Shown piece after piece: positions 34,309 through 44,492 of a stretch of DNA of 64,000 nucleotides; the stretch's first letter is position 1; the number at the start of each line of letters is the position of its first letter. The notes under the pieces were generated by a model that was not told the DNA's origin, did no database searches, and was given only the letters and a program-made list of their open reading frames with translations. The DNA lies in contig CAWGHN010000003.1 in NCBI GenBank assembly GCA_963822435.1, positions 62,001 to 126,000 on the forward strand. Direction: 5' to 3'. Both the position numbers and the translations under genes were made by a program. The DNA is from JAUYQR01 sp963822435. GTDB taxonomy: Bacteria > Pseudomonadota > Alphaproteobacteria > Rhodobacterales > Rhodobacteraceae.

Positions 34309-35397
34309 CAGCCCATTATCCCCTGATTGAACACACCCTTCGGATCGAACCTCGCCCTCAACCCCGCCGTCACCCGCGCCAAGGCGGGTGCCTCGGGCTG
34401 GAACACCGGACCTTCGCCCGCGCCCCGCGCCCGAGTGGCATGGCCGCCCGGCAAGGCGGCCCGCACCACCGCCCCGGGTGTTCTGTCCTCAAGCAGCAAC
34501 CACAGCAGCCCACCTGCCCAGTCCATCACCACATCCCGCACGACAGGCGCCAACGCTTCCAGCACCAATGGCGCGTCCGATGGCTTCACCGACACCCGCC
34601 ACACCGCGCCCTCGCGCCCGGCAAAGCCGCTCACGTCCCGGATCGCGCGCCAATGCCCGGCACTTTCGACCCGGCTCCACCCCGCCCCCAGCCGCGCCAG
34701 CAATTCCGCCGCCCGATAGTCCACCGATCCAGCCAGCCCCTCCACCCGAACCACGGCCCCGTCCGCGGGCGTCCATGCCGCGCCCGACACGTCGAACGGC
34801 GAGCCCATCGCCACCGCCAGCGCCGTCACCGCCTGCCGCGCATCAAGACCCTCGCACCGCAGCGTCGCCTCCGCCTCGGGCACCGCCTGCACCTTGAAAC
34901 TCACTTCGGTCAGCACCCCCAACGTGCCATGCGACCCCGCCATCAGCTTCACCAGATCATAGCCGGTGACATTCTTCATCACCCGGCCACCGTTCTTGAT
35001 GACCGCTCCCGTCCCATCGACAAACCGCACGCCCAACAGACTGTCGCGGCACGCGCCCACTTGCACCCGGCGTGGCCCGCTCGCATTCGCCGCCACCACG
35101 CCGCCGATCGTCGACACCCCTTCGCGACCCAGCAGGCCGCGCAGATCCGGCACCTCGAAGGCCAGCCGCTGCCGCTCGACCGCCAGCACCGCCTCGACCT
35201 CCGCCACCGGCGTGCCCGCCTTCGCCACCAGCGTCAGCGCGCCCGGCTCATACAGGACCACACCCGACAGCCCGACCCGTTTCCAGCACGTCCCCGGCCG
35301 CCTCGCCAATCCGCCGCGTCCCGCCGCCGCGCAGCACCACCGGCGCCGTCGCAGCGGTCACGATCTCAGCCAGTTCCGTCTCGGTCGTGGGCCGCAT
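34308..35397 (-). pseudogene. glcE: Glycolate oxidase FAD-binding subunit, frameshifted
   Basis: Two frames make one protein of about 362 residues. From ATG 35397 the first frame reads MRPTTETELAEIVTAATAPV and on to GDVLETG. One frame over, the sequence continues LSGVVLYEPGALTLVAKAGT to the normal end GVFNQGIMG. The break is at about 35274, where one extra base (C on the minus strand in ACGGGTCGGG) shifts the frame. Everything else is intact, including GREGVSTIGGVVAANASGPR and GGRVMKNVTGYDLVKLMAG of the FAD-binding fold. If real, glycolate oxidation through glcDEF would be lost or poor. Confidence 0.87.
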
Positions 35398-35404
35398 GGT
35401 CTTG

Positions 35405-35450
35405 CTCTTTTCAAAAATACCCCGGGGGTCCGGGGGCCTGTCCCCGGTCC
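35405..35450. repeat. Intergenic GC hairpin between glcD and glcE
   Basis: CTTTTCAAAAATACCCCGGG leads into a GGGGTCCGGGGGCCTGTCCCCGG stretch with CCGGGG (35430-35435) pairing to CCCCGG (35442-35447). I believe such TTTTC-AAAATAC-CCGGGGG blocks are common between genes of Rhodobacterales. It lies inside the glc operon, so it is more likely an mRNA-processing or stabilising element than a full terminator. Confidence 0.5.
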
Positions 35451-35456
35451 GCCGCA

Positions 35457-36890
35457 TCACGCCGCGCGTCGGTCGGCGGTCACGGCCAACGGAAACACCT
35501 TCGCCGGATTGAGCAGCCATTTCGGGTCGAACACATCCTTCACCCTCAGCTGCGCCTCCATGTCCTCGGGCGCGAACTGCACCCCCATCAGGTCGCGCTT
35601 CTCGATCCCCACGCCATGCTCGCCGGTCAGGCAGCCACCCACCTCGACGCACAGCTTCAGAACCTCCGCCCCGAACCGCTCGCAGGTCTCCAGATCGCCG
35701 GGCTTGTTGGCATCATACAGGATCAACGGGTGCATGTTGCCGTCGCCCGCGTGGAACACATTGCCCACCGCCAGCCCGAACTCCACGCTCATCTCGCCGA
35801 TCCGACGCAGCACGTAAGGCAAGCTTGACACCGGGATCGTGCCGTCCAGGCACATGTAGTCCGAAATCCGCCCGATCGCGCTGAACGCTGATTTCCGGCC
35901 CAGCCAGATCCGTTTCGCCTGCGCCTCATCCGCCGCTTCGATCACCGCCACCGGGTCATGCCGCGCGGCAATCGCCTTGATCAGCGCCAGTTGCTCGTCG
36001 ATCTCGGCGTCAGACCCCTCGACCTCGATGATGAGCAGCGCCTCGCAATCGGGATACCCCGCCTGCGCGAAATCCTCACAGACCCGGATCAGCATCCGGT
36101 CCATGAACTCGATCGCCACCGGCAACACACCCGCCTTGATGATGTCGGCAACACACGCGCCCGCCACTTCGTTCGACGCAAACCCCATCAGAACCGGGCG
36201 TGCGCCCTCGGGCTTTGGCAGGATGCGCAAGGTGGCTTCCGTCACCACGCCCAACTGCCCCTCCGACCCGCAGACCACACCCAGCACATCAAGGCCCCCT
36301 GCATCCGCCCAAGGCCCGCCGATTTCCAGCACCGTGCCGTCCATCTGCACCAGCGTCACCCCCAGAAGGTTGTTCGTCGTCACCCCATACTTCAGGCAAT
36401 GCGCCCCACCCGAGTTCATCGCGATATTGCCGGCAATCGCGCAGGCCAACTGGCTAGATGGATCGGGCGCATAAAAGAACCCCTCGGCCTCGACCGCGCC
36501 CGTCACGCTCAGGTTCGTGCGCCCAGACTGCACCCGCACAAAGCGATTGTCGTAATCCGTCTCCAGCACCGCATTCATCCGCGCCACGCCAAGGATCACG
36601 CAATCCGCCGTCGGCAGCGCCCCGCCGGCCAGCGACGTGCCAGACCCCCGCGGCACCACCGGCACGCCCTCTTCCCAGCAGACCCGCAACACCGCCGAAA
36701 CCTCTGCCGTCGTCCGTGGCAACACCGCCGCCATCGGCGGGCAGCGATAGGCGCTCAGCGCATCGCATTCATAAACCCTCACCTCGGCGGGTTCGTCGAT
36801 TACCGCATCGGCGGGCAACACCGCGCGCAACCGCGCCACGATCCGGCCTTTGCGCGCAAGGATGGCGGCGTCCGGCACCGGCATGTCCAT
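35457..36890 (-). CDS. glcD: Glycolate oxidase subunit GlcD
   Basis: 477 residues of the FAD-linked oxidase family. PP-domain motifs VVPRGSGTSLAGGALP and PDPSSQLACAIAGNIAMNSGG are visible, as are the C-terminal FHAGDGNMHPLILYD and TGEHGVGIEKRDLM. ATG 36890 is preferred to 36896 because the ribosome site GGGAG is then seven bases away. It is the first gene of the glcDEF operon, behind a candidate operator. Confidence 0.95.
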   Translation of the reverse strand: MDMPVPDAAILARKGRIVARLRAVLPADAVIDEPAEVRVYECDALSAYRCPPMAAVLPRTTAEVSAVLRVCWEEGVPVVPRGSGTSLAGGALPTADCVILGVARMNAVLETDYDNRFVRVQSGRTNLSVTGAVEAEGFFYAPDPSSQLACAIAGNIAMNSGGAHCLKYGVTTNNLLGVTLVQMDGTVLEIGGPWADAGGLDVLGVVCGSEGQLGVVTEATLRILPKPEGARPVLMGFASNEVAGACVADIIKAGVLPVAIEFMDRMLIRVCEDFAQAGYPDCEALLIIEVEGSDAEIDEQLALIKAIAARHDPVAVIEAADEAQAKRIWLGRKSAFSAIGRISDYMCLDGTIPVSSLPYVLRRIGEMSVEFGLAVGNVFHAGDGNMHPLILYDANKPGDLETCERFGAEVLKLCVEVGGCLTGEHGVGIEKRDLMGVQFAPEDMEAQLRVKDVFDPKWLLNPAKVFPLAVTADRRAA

Positions 36891-36907
36891 GATCATCTCC
36901 CCCTTCG

Positions 36908-36930
36908 ATTGGTAAACAAATATAACCAAT
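36908..36930. promoter_or_regulatory. glcD: Inverted-repeat operator upstream of glcD
   Basis: ATTGGT (36908-36913) and ACCAAT (36925-36930) are separated by 11 AT-rich bases that hold TATATT on the minus strand. Half-sites of this kind (TTGGT/ACCAA) are used by GntR-family regulators such as PdhR and GlcC, but with shorter spacing. It lies 18-40 bases before the glcD start. No regulator gene is beside it. Confidence 0.5.
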
Positions 36931-36974
36931 TTTGAAAGATGACAAGCGCGATCACCAGACCTAGGCTGCGACGC

Positions 36975-37673
36975 ATGGACATCATAGCCCACCTAGGCCC
37001 GTTCTCACTTTACGATGCGCTGGCCCTCGCCTTTGTTGTGCTGACATGGCTTGCCACCGGCTGGCTCAGCGAACACCCGCCCGCCTCGCGCCCCTCCGTC
37101 TCGCTCTTGATGGAGGATTACCGCCGCGACTGGATGGACGCCTTCGTCACCCGCCAGCCCCGCATCTTCGACGCGACCGTGATCGAAAGCCTGCGCCAAG
37201 GCACCGCCTTTTTCGCCTCGGCCTCGCTCATCGCCATCGGCGGCGGGCTGGCGATGATCGGCAATGTCGGCTCCGTCACCGATCTGACCGGCGCGCTCAG
37301 CGTCGAGGCGAACCCCAGCGCGGTGCCGCTGAAGGTTCTGCTTGTCGTGGCGTTCCTGTCGAACGCTTTGTTGAAATTCGTCTGGTCGAACCGGCTCTTT
37401 GGCTATTGCTCGGTGATGATGGCCGCCGTGCCGAACGACCCCGACCATGTCCACGCGTATGTCCGCGCGGCCCAGGCGGCCGAAATCAACATCACCGCCG
37501 CCCGCAGCTTCAACCGTGGCCTGCGCTCGATCTACTTCGCGCTGGCTGCCCTTGGCTGGCTTCTTGGCCCCATTGGCCTTGCGCTCGCCGCGCTCGCCGC
37601 TGGCTTCGTCCTGATGCGCCGCGAATTCGCCTCCCATTCGCGCGTGGTGATCCTGCAACGCCCGCCAGGTTGA
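36975..37673 (+). CDS. DUF599 membrane protein
   Basis: 232 residues with four or so membrane helices (about residues 10-27, 82-105, 118-140, 190-215). DUF599 marks include MEDYRRDWMDAFVTRQPRIFD near residue 47, and AQAAEINITAARSFNRGLRSIYFALAALGWL, quoted in part. Function unknown. It is divergent from glcD and convergent with the 690-residue gene behind it. Confidence 0.88.
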   Translation: MDIIAHLGPFSLYDALALAFVVLTWLATGWLSEHPPASRPSVSLLMEDYRRDWMDAFVTRQPRIFDATVIESLRQGTAFFASASLIAIGGGLAMIGNVGSVTDLTGALSVEANPSAVPLKVLLVVAFLSNALLKFVWSNRLFGYCSVMMAAVPNDPDHVHAYVRAAQAAEINITAARSFNRGLRSIYFALAALGWLLGPIGLALAALAAGFVLMRREFASHSRVVILQRPPG

Positions 37674-39746
37674 TCAGGACCGCCGCGCACCCTTGCGCCC
37701 TTCGATCAGCCAGGCCGCAATCGCCAGCGCCGCCGCCAGCAGCAGATAGGCCCAGCCCGGCAACAGGGCGGCCACGTTCACATCCGCCGTCAGATACGCC
37801 TCGCGCGGGGTGACCCCAATCCAGCCACGCCCCACCGCGGGCCGACCATCGCGCACCTCGCGGATATCGGGCAAGCCATCCTCGATCCGCGTCACTCCGC
37901 CATTCGTCGGTGCCGCCAACGGCCCCAGCAGGTCACCGGTCGCAATCGTATCAACGAACTCGCGCGGCGACGAAGGTCCAACCGCGATGACCCGGGTCAG
38001 ATCCCCCTGCTCCAGCCGGTAAAGCCCCAGCATCGGCGCGTCCCAGACCGCCTCATACTTGCCCGGCCCCAACGCCGGCATTGGCAGCACCACCTCGGTT
38101 CCGTCCGGCGCGGTGATGGTCAGGTCGCCCGGAGGCTCCTCGGCCAAGGATCGCCGGGTGATGGTCAACTGCTGCCCGTCCGCCGTGGCGGTCAGCGTCT
38201 CCTCCTCCAGTTCCGGCTCCTTCAGCATCCAGTGCGCCAGCCGCCGCAGCAGTTCCAACTGCGGCCCGCCGCCCTCATACCCCCGGCCCCACAGCCAGGC
38301 GTGGTCCGATGCCAGCACCGCCACACGCCCCTTCTCGACTCGGTTCAGCACCAGCAGCGGCCGGTCGTCCGGCCCCGACATCAACGCCTGCCCCGCCGTC
38401 TGCACCACTTCGACCAACCGGAACCAGCGTCCCCAGCCACCTTCCGGCGCCAGCGCCTCCAGCCCCTCGGTCACCGGATGCCGCCGCCCAAGATCGGTCA
38501 ACGCCGGGCGGAAGCCTTCCTCGATCACCTGCGCCGTCGGTTCCACCGGCAGAATCTCCGCCATGGGAGAGCGGTAGAGGCTGTCCACCGCCCCGAACTC
38601 CGGCCCCGCGGCCACCAGGACCGTGCCGCCATTCTTTACATACTGCACCACGTTCTCGATGTAGGACATCGGCAGGATGCCCCGCATCCGGTAGCGGTCA
38701 AAGATGATCAGATCGAATTCCTCGATCTTTTCGATGAACAATTCCCGCGTCGGAAACGCGATCAGCGACAGCTCGTCCACCGGAATTCCGTCCTGCTTTT
38801 CCGGCGGACGCAGAATGGTGAAATGCACCAGATCCACCGAGGCATCCGATTTCAAGAGGTTGCGCCAGACCCGCTCGCCCGCGTGCGGCTCGCCCGATAC
38901 CAGAAGCACCCGCAGTCGGTCGCGCACCCCGTTGATCTGCACCACGGCGGCATTGTTGCGGTCGGTCAACTCGCCATCGGCACCCGCGACCGAAAACTGC
39001 AACACGTTCATCCCGCCATGCGGCAGCGTTACCGGCAGGTCCAGCGCCTGCCCCACCGGCACGGTGTAGGTCGCCGGCTCCTCGGCATCGACGGTGATTG
39101 TCAACTCCGCCTCCGCCCCGACGGACGCTGGCACCGCCCCCAGATCCTCGATCTTCAGCGTCAGCATGAACTCCTCGCCCATGATCGCGAACGCGGGCGC
39201 GTTCTCCACCACCAGCCGGCGATCCCAATCCGTCTCGGCACCCGTCAGCAGCACCTGCAACGGCGCGGGCAGGTTCGGCACCAGCCCAAGGTCATGCACG
39301 ACCCCGTCGGTGATCACAATCGCCCCCGCCACCCGCGCGCGCGGCTCCTCGGCCAAGGCCTCGGACAGTGCCGTCATCGCCAGCGTTCCGGCATCGTCCT
39401 CGCCGTCACCCAACCGGCGCACGCGCAGCTCGGTGTTGGGCAACGCCGCCACCTCTGCCTCCACCCGCGCAATCGCCGCTTCGGTCTGCGCCGCGCGCTC
39501 GCCCAAGCCCTGCGACGCGCTGTCATCGACCACAAGAAGGACGATGTCGTTCAGGGGCGACCGCTCTTCCTCCTGCAACGCCGGGTTGGCCAGCGCCACC
39601 AGCACCACACCCAGCGCCAGACCGCGCAGCCACCACCCCGTCAGCCCGCGCCACAGCGCCACCGCCAGCAGCACCACCGCCAGCGCGCCCAGGCTGGCTA
39701 TCACCAGCCACGGCACCAACGGATCAAAGATCAAGCTCTGCGTCAT
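37674..39746 (-). CDS. Membrane protein with VWA-like and glutamine-amidotransferase-like parts
   Basis: 690 residues, last gene of the moxR cluster. Two membrane helices (about 12-32 and 38-55) precede a VWA-like region beginning DIVLLVVDDSASQGLGER (about 67), where the metal site is DDSAS rather than DxSxS-strict. A central part has RLRVLLVSGEPHAGERVWRNLL and FDLIIFDRYRMRGILP, of the type-1 amidotransferase-like fold. A last membrane helix lies near residue 665. Related proteins are always next to MoxR/DUF58 genes and are thought to act in envelope maturation or stress. It overlaps the preceding gene by four bases. Confidence 0.8.
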   Translation of the reverse strand: MTQSLIFDPLVPWLVIASLGALAVVLLAVALWRGLTGWWLRGLALGVVLVALANPALQEEERSPLNDIVLLVVDDSASQGLGERAAQTEAAIARVEAEVAALPNTELRVRRLGDGEDDAGTLAMTALSEALAEEPRARVAGAIVITDGVVHDLGLVPNLPAPLQVLLTGAETDWDRRLVVENAPAFAIMGEEFMLTLKIEDLGAVPASVGAEAELTITVDAEEPATYTVPVGQALDLPVTLPHGGMNVLQFSVAGADGELTDRNNAAVVQINGVRDRLRVLLVSGEPHAGERVWRNLLKSDASVDLVHFTILRPPEKQDGIPVDELSLIAFPTRELFIEKIEEFDLIIFDRYRMRGILPMSYIENVVQYVKNGGTVLVAAGPEFGAVDSLYRSPMAEILPVEPTAQVIEEGFRPALTDLGRRHPVTEGLEALAPEGGWGRWFRLVEVVQTAGQALMSGPDDRPLLVLNRVEKGRVAVLASDHAWLWGRGYEGGGPQLELLRRLAHWMLKEPELEEETLTATADGQQLTITRRSLAEEPPGDLTITAPDGTEVVLPMPALGPGKYEAVWDAPMLGLYRLEQGDLTRVIAVGPSSPREFVDTIATGDLLGPLAAPTNGGVTRIEDGLPDIREVRDGRPAVGRGWIGVTPREAYLTADVNVAALLPGWAYLLLAAALAIAAWLIEGRKGARRS

Positions 39747-42523
39747 TGTCCCAGCCTTTCCAGCAGGGCAGGCACATGCACCTGATCCGACTTATAATTC
39801 CCGGTCAGCACATGCATGATCAGGTTGATGCCAAAGCGGTAGGCCATCTCGCGCTGCCGCTCCCCGGCAAAGCCGCGACCGACCGGCAGCAACGGCGCGC
39901 CCGACTCGTCGGTGGCCCAAGCGGCGGCCCAATCGTTGCCGCCAATCACCACTGGTGTCACACCATCGTTCAGGTTGCGAAACGGCATCCCGTCCGCCGC
40001 TTCTTCCGCCGCCGCAGGCGCCGCCTCCACCCAGAGCGACCCCTGCGCGTGGCGGCCCGGAAACTCCTGCAACAGGTAGAAGGTGCGCGTCAGCACATGG
40101 TCGCCCGGAATCTGTTCCAGCGGCGGAATGTCCAGCCCCGCCGCGATCGTCTGCAACGCCTGCCCCTCCGGCGTCGTGCCGCCAAAGCCCGCCACGTCCG
40201 CATCGCGCGTGTCAAAAAGGATCATCCCACCGGTCCGCAGATAGTCGTTCAGCTTGTCATAGGCCGCGCCCGATGGTGCCGCCTGCCCCGCCACGACCGG
40301 CCAGTACAGAAACGGAAAGAACGCCAGTTCGTCCCGCTCCAGATCAACCCCAACCGGCAACGCAGGTTCGATCGTCGTGCGTTCCCACAGCCGGTCGCCA
40401 AGCCCGCGCAGCCCCGCCTCGGCCAGCCCGTCAACCTCGGCATTGCCGGTCAGCACATGCGCCAGAACCACCTCGGTCGTGGCGCGCAGCGCGAAATCGT
40501 CATCCGGGCCCGCCTCCTGCGCCCGCACGTGCGGCGCAAAACTGCCCACCATCACCGCCACCGCCAGCATCGCCGCCCGCCGCCCAAGCCCGCTCAACCG
40601 CCCGGCCACCCAAAGCGCGGCCAGAATGTCCAGCAGCATCAACCCCAGCGCCCCAGACAGGAACCCCGCCTTCAGCGACTGCGCGGTCTGCCCCTCCAGC
40701 CCCTCGATCACAGTCCCCGCGGGCCACTCCGCCGCCAGCAACTGCGTTTCGGCCCCGATCACGTTCAGCGCCACGCGCCGGTCCGGCCCGGCATAAAGCC
40801 CCGGCGGCAACGCGGCCGCCGGGCCACTGGCAATCGCCGCAGCCAGATCAGCCCCCTCGACCCCCGCCACCTCACCGGCGTCGGACAACTGCCCATAGGC
40901 ATCCAGCACCACCTCCGGCACCCAGACCTGCCCCGCCAGATCGGCAGCTTCCGGCATCGCCGGGCGCGTCGAAACCGCCAGCCGCTCCAGCATCGACACG
41001 AACAGGCCCGACAAGGGCAGCGTCGACCACTCCGCATTCGCCGTCACATGCACCAGCACCACCTGCCCGTCGCCCACCACCTTGCGCGTGACAAGGGGCG
41101 TGCCGTCTTCCAGTGCCGCAATCGTGCGCTCACTCAACTCCGGGTCGGGTTGTGCCAGAACCTGCGCCTTCACCGTCACATCCGAAGGTGTCGGCAAGCC
41201 AAAGAACGGCGAGCCTTCCACGAACGGCGCCAGCGCCTTCGGTTCGCCCCAGCTCATCGCCCCGCCCACCGTGCGCCCGCCCTCACGCAGCCGCACCGGC
41301 ATCAGCGGGTCTTCCGTCATCCGGCTCACGTCACTGGCAGCCAGCCTCGGCCCGGCAAAGCGCAGCAGCAGCCCACCCTTCTCCAGCCAGTCCAGCGTCG
41401 CGTCCGTCTCGGCCTGCGTCAGCCGCGCCACATCGGCCAGGATCACCACATCCGGGTTGGCCAGCAGCACATCCGTCAAACTGCCATCGACCAGTTCCGC
41501 CACCGGCTCCAGCGCCTGCCGCAGGTAATGCGTCGGCGACAACAGTTGCAGCGCCTCCTGATCCGGCCCAGCCCCGATGATCGCCACCTTGCGCCGCTTC
41601 AGGCTGTCATCCGTCAGGCTGACCGCGCCCGCCGACCGCACGCCTTCAATGTCAAACCGGGTGATCCGGTTGCGCAGTTCCGGCGGCAGGTTCAGGGTGG
41701 CCTCGGCCCGCGCCTCGCCCGCACCGAACGGCAGCACCGCCCGCGCCAACTCGCGTTCGATCCCCGCCGGGTCCGGCCCCCGCGCCACCACGTCAACCGA
41801 CACCGCATCCGCCGCAGGCAACCGGCTGACCGCCACCGCCACCGCGCCATCCTCGAATGCCGCCGGATGCAGAGCCAGCAAGGGTCGCGGGCTTTCAATC
41901 ACCCTCACCGGCCCTCGCGCCGACAGTTCCGCCAGCAAATCCCCGCGCCCATCATGCGCCAGCCCGTCCGACAGCCACACGCTTTCAAACCCGCCCTGCG
42001 GCAGATTCCCGGCCCACTCCGCCAGCCCGGCAGGCGCCCAGGGCTGCGGCTGCAATCCCGCTACCCGGCCCGCCCACACATCCGCCGTCTGAAACTCCAC
42101 CTCGGTTGGCGCATCGCTCAGTCGCACCACCGCAACCGTGCGCCCCTCGCGCCCCGCCTCCTCGACCAGCGCTGCCGCCCGGTCCATCCGGCGCGGCCAG
42201 TCCCGCGCGTCGGCCCATGACCCATCGACCAGCACCAGCAATGGCCCGCCCTGCGTCGCCCGCACATCAGGGTTCAGCACCGGCCCCGCAAACCCCACGA
42301 TCGCCGCCGCCACCGCCAGCATCCGCAACAAGAGCAGCCACCACGGCGTCTTGTCCGCCTCATTCTCGTCGTCCTTCAGGCCCAGCAGCAGCGCCACGCC
42401 CGGAAACCGTCGCCGGATCGGTGCCGGCGGCACGGCGCGCAGCAAAAGCCACAGGATCGGCAGCGCGATCAGCCCGGCCAGCAGCCAGGGCACCGCAAAT
42501 CCAACCGGGCCGATCATGAACAT
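39743..42523 (-). CDS. DUF4159 domain membrane protein
   Basis: 926 residues. The N terminus is of the BatA/aerotolerance type (LLAGLIALPILWLLLRAVPP, then RRRFPGVALLLGLKDDENEADKTPWWLLLLRMLAVAAAI, in part). The middle is VWA-like (GGPLLVLVDGSWADARDW). The C-terminal DUF4159 domain starts near residue 700 (DDFALRATTEVVLAHVLTGNAEVD) and has FPFLYWPV, GGMILFDTRD and RFGINLIMHVLTGNYKSDQVH. ATG 42523 overlaps the DUF58 stop (TGATG). Confidence 0.88.
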   Translation of the reverse strand: MFMIGPVGFAVPWLLAGLIALPILWLLLRAVPPAPIRRRFPGVALLLGLKDDENEADKTPWWLLLLRMLAVAAAIVGFAGPVLNPDVRATQGGPLLVLVDGSWADARDWPRRMDRAAALVEEAGREGRTVAVVRLSDAPTEVEFQTADVWAGRVAGLQPQPWAPAGLAEWAGNLPQGGFESVWLSDGLAHDGRGDLLAELSARGPVRVIESPRPLLALHPAAFEDGAVAVAVSRLPAADAVSVDVVARGPDPAGIERELARAVLPFGAGEARAEATLNLPPELRNRITRFDIEGVRSAGAVSLTDDSLKRRKVAIIGAGPDQEALQLLSPTHYLRQALEPVAELVDGSLTDVLLANPDVVILADVARLTQAETDATLDWLEKGGLLLRFAGPRLAASDVSRMTEDPLMPVRLREGGRTVGGAMSWGEPKALAPFVEGSPFFGLPTPSDVTVKAQVLAQPDPELSERTIAALEDGTPLVTRKVVGDGQVVLVHVTANAEWSTLPLSGLFVSMLERLAVSTRPAMPEAADLAGQVWVPEVVLDAYGQLSDAGEVAGVEGADLAAAIASGPAAALPPGLYAGPDRRVALNVIGAETQLLAAEWPAGTVIEGLEGQTAQSLKAGFLSGALGLMLLDILAALWVAGRLSGLGRRAAMLAVAVMVGSFAPHVRAQEAGPDDDFALRATTEVVLAHVLTGNAEVDGLAEAGLRGLGDRLWERTTIEPALPVGVDLERDELAFFPFLYWPVVAGQAAPSGAAYDKLNDYLRTGGMILFDTRDADVAGFGGTTPEGQALQTIAAGLDIPPLEQIPGDHVLTRTFYLLQEFPGRHAQGSLWVEAAPAAAEEAADGMPFRNLNDGVTPVVIGGNDWAAAWATDESGAPLLPVGRGFAGERQREMAYRFGINLIMHVLTGNYKSDQVHVPALLERLGQ

Positions 42524-43410
42524 CAGCGGCCCCCCTGCAACGCGCCATAAGCCCACAAAAGCGCCGACTGCGCCGGTTGCCCGGTGTGATGCGTGGTGAA
42601 ATGCCAACCGACGGCGCGCGCCAGCGTCGACAACCGATCCTTCCGCTCCGCCAGCCGCGCCAGATACCGCGCGCGCAGATCGCCCGCCTGCTGCGTCTCA
42701 AACCGCACCGACCCGCCCATCGATTCAAAGATCGTGCGGCCCGCAAACGGAAACTCCTCCTCCGCCGGGTCAAGGATCTGCATCAAGACGCCCTTCACCC
42801 CCCGGTCCGCCGCCCGCGCAAGCCCCGCCTCGACCCCCGCCAGATCGCCGAGAAAATCCGACAGGAACACCGCCCGCCCGTGGCTGACCATCCCCTCCGT
42901 CTCCGGTGCGCCGAAATCCTCGCCGTCCTCAGCCCCCGACAACCGCGCCGCCAGCCGCAACATCTGCGACCGCCCGGCCCGGGGCGCGGCCATCCCCGCC
43001 AACCCGACCCGCTCGCCACCGCGCAACAGCAAGACCGCCAGCGCCAGCGCCAGCAGCTTCGCCCGGTCGCCCTTCGCGGCCCGGCCCTTGTCGCCCGAAA
43101 AACTCATCGACTTCGACGGGTCGACCCACAGCGTCACCGACTGCGCCGCCTGCCATTCCCGTTCCCGCACGAAATGCGCGTCCGACCGGGCCGAGCGACG
43201 CCAGTCGATCATCCGCGCGCTATCGCCCTGATGCGCCGGACGATATTGCCAGAATTCGTCGCCCAAACCCGCCCGCCTGCGGCCATGCTCGCCCAGCATC
43301 ACCGTCGCCGCCAGCATCTCGGCCTCGGCCAACAGGGGCGGCAACGCCTGCCCCAAGGCCTCGGCCCGCGCGCGCAGGTCGGCGTTCACGTTGGCGGCGG
43401 CTGCACTCAC
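42523..43410 (-). CDS. DUF58 domain protein
   Basis: 295 residues from GTG 43410, which overlaps the MoxR stop (GTGA). DUF58 hallmarks are visible: RRAGLGDEFWQYRPAHQGD (about 46-64), MIDWRRSARSDAHFVREREW (about 67-86) and the VWA-like WVDPSKSMSF. It is soluble. DUF58 proteins are the usual partners of MoxR ATPases. Confidence 0.92.
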   Translation of the reverse strand: MSAAAANVNADLRARAEALGQALPPLLAEAEMLAATVMLGEHGRRRAGLGDEFWQYRPAHQGDSARMIDWRRSARSDAHFVREREWQAAQSVTLWVDPSKSMSFSGDKGRAAKGDRAKLLALALAVLLLRGGERVGLAGMAAPRAGRSQMLRLAARLSGAEDGEDFGAPETEGMVSHGRAVFLSDFLGDLAGVEAGLARAADRGVKGVLMQILDPAEEEFPFAGRTIFESMGGSVRFETQQAGDLRARYLARLAERKDRLSTLARAVGWHFTTHHTGQPAQSALLWAYGALQGGR

Positions 43411-44408
43411 GCGGCGGCCTCAAGCCCCAGAACCCGTCCCGTCACGCGGTTGATGATCCCCGCCAGAGTCTCGCCCCGCGCCCGCGCCGCAAACGACAGC
43501 GCCATCCGGTGCACCAGCACCGCCTGCGCCATCGCCGCCACATCGCTGACCGAAGGCGCCAACCGCCCATCCAGCAGCGCCCGCGCCCGCACCGTCAGCA
43601 TCAAGGCCTGCGCCGCGCGCGGCCCCGGCCCCCATGACAGGCTGTCGGCCAGATCACGCCCCTCGGCCTCACCCGGACGGCAGGCGCGCACCAGATCAAG
43701 GATCGCCTCCACCACCTTGTCCCCGACCGGCATCCGCCGGATCACCGACTGCGCCGCAATCAGCCCCTCGGCGGTGAACACCTGATGGCTCTCCGCCTCC
43801 TCGGCCCCAGTGGTGGCAATCAGGATGTCCCGCTCGGTCGCCCGCGTCGGATACTCCACGTCCACCTGCACCAAAAACCGGTCCAACTGCGCTTCGGGCA
43901 ACGGATAGGTCCCCTCCTGCTCGATCGGGTTCTGCGTCGCCAGCACATGGAACGGGCGGCCCAACGGCCGGTGCTGCCCGGCAATCGTCACTTCCTTTTC
44001 CTGCATCGCCTGCAGCAGCGCCGACTGCGTTCGGGGCGAGGCCCGGTTGATCTCGTCCGCCATCAGCAACTGGCAAAAGATCGGGCCCTCGATAAACCGG
44101 AACGCCCGCCCGCCTTCGGCATTGTCCAGCACCTCCGATCCCAGAATATCTGCCGGCATCAGGTCCGGCGTGAACTGCACCCGGTTCGCCTTCAGCCCCA
44201 TCACGGTGCCAAGCGTGTCCACAAGCCGCGTCTTGCCCAATCCCGGCAACCCCACCAGCAGCGCATGACCGCCACACAGCATCGACGCCAGCACAAGGTC
44301 CACGACCTTTTCCTGGCCGATGAACCGCTGGTTGATCGACGCCTTGGCCTGCCCAAGTGTTGCGCCCAGCGCTTCGATCTCGGCAACCAGCGCGTTCGTA
44401 TCGGCCAT
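43407..44408 (-). CDS. MoxR-family AAA+ ATPase
   Basis: 333 residues. Walker A GLPGLGKT is at 53-60, Walker B LLMADEINR at about 114-122, then SALLQAMQEKEV and ATQNPIEQEGTYPLPEAQLDRF of the MoxR group. The C-terminal lid has LSWGPGPRAAQALM. MoxR ATPases act as chaperones for partner VWA proteins, here the three genes downstream. ATG 44408 follows GGAG. DUF1285 is divergent, 84 bases away. Confidence 0.95.
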   Translation of the reverse strand: MADTNALVAEIEALGATLGQAKASINQRFIGQEKVVDLVLASMLCGGHALLVGLPGLGKTRLVDTLGTVMGLKANRVQFTPDLMPADILGSEVLDNAEGGRAFRFIEGPIFCQLLMADEINRASPRTQSALLQAMQEKEVTIAGQHRPLGRPFHVLATQNPIEQEGTYPLPEAQLDRFLVQVDVEYPTRATERDILIATTGAEEAESHQVFTAEGLIAAQSVIRRMPVGDKVVEAILDLVRACRPGEAEGRDLADSLSWGPGPRAAQALMLTVRARALLDGRLAPSVSDVAAMAQAVLVHRMALSFAARARGETLAGIINRVTGRVLGLEAAA

Positions 44409-44492
44409 GACAATGCTCCGTCCGGGGTTATATGAAGGCATTAGACCCAAACTTAGCCCGCGGCACAAACGGCAAAAGGCAAACTGGCACAA

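Noticed and set aside
39368..42220. Plus-strand 950-codon frame opposite the DUF4159 gene
   Set aside because: His/Arg/Pro-rich product with no recognisable domain; antisense artefact.
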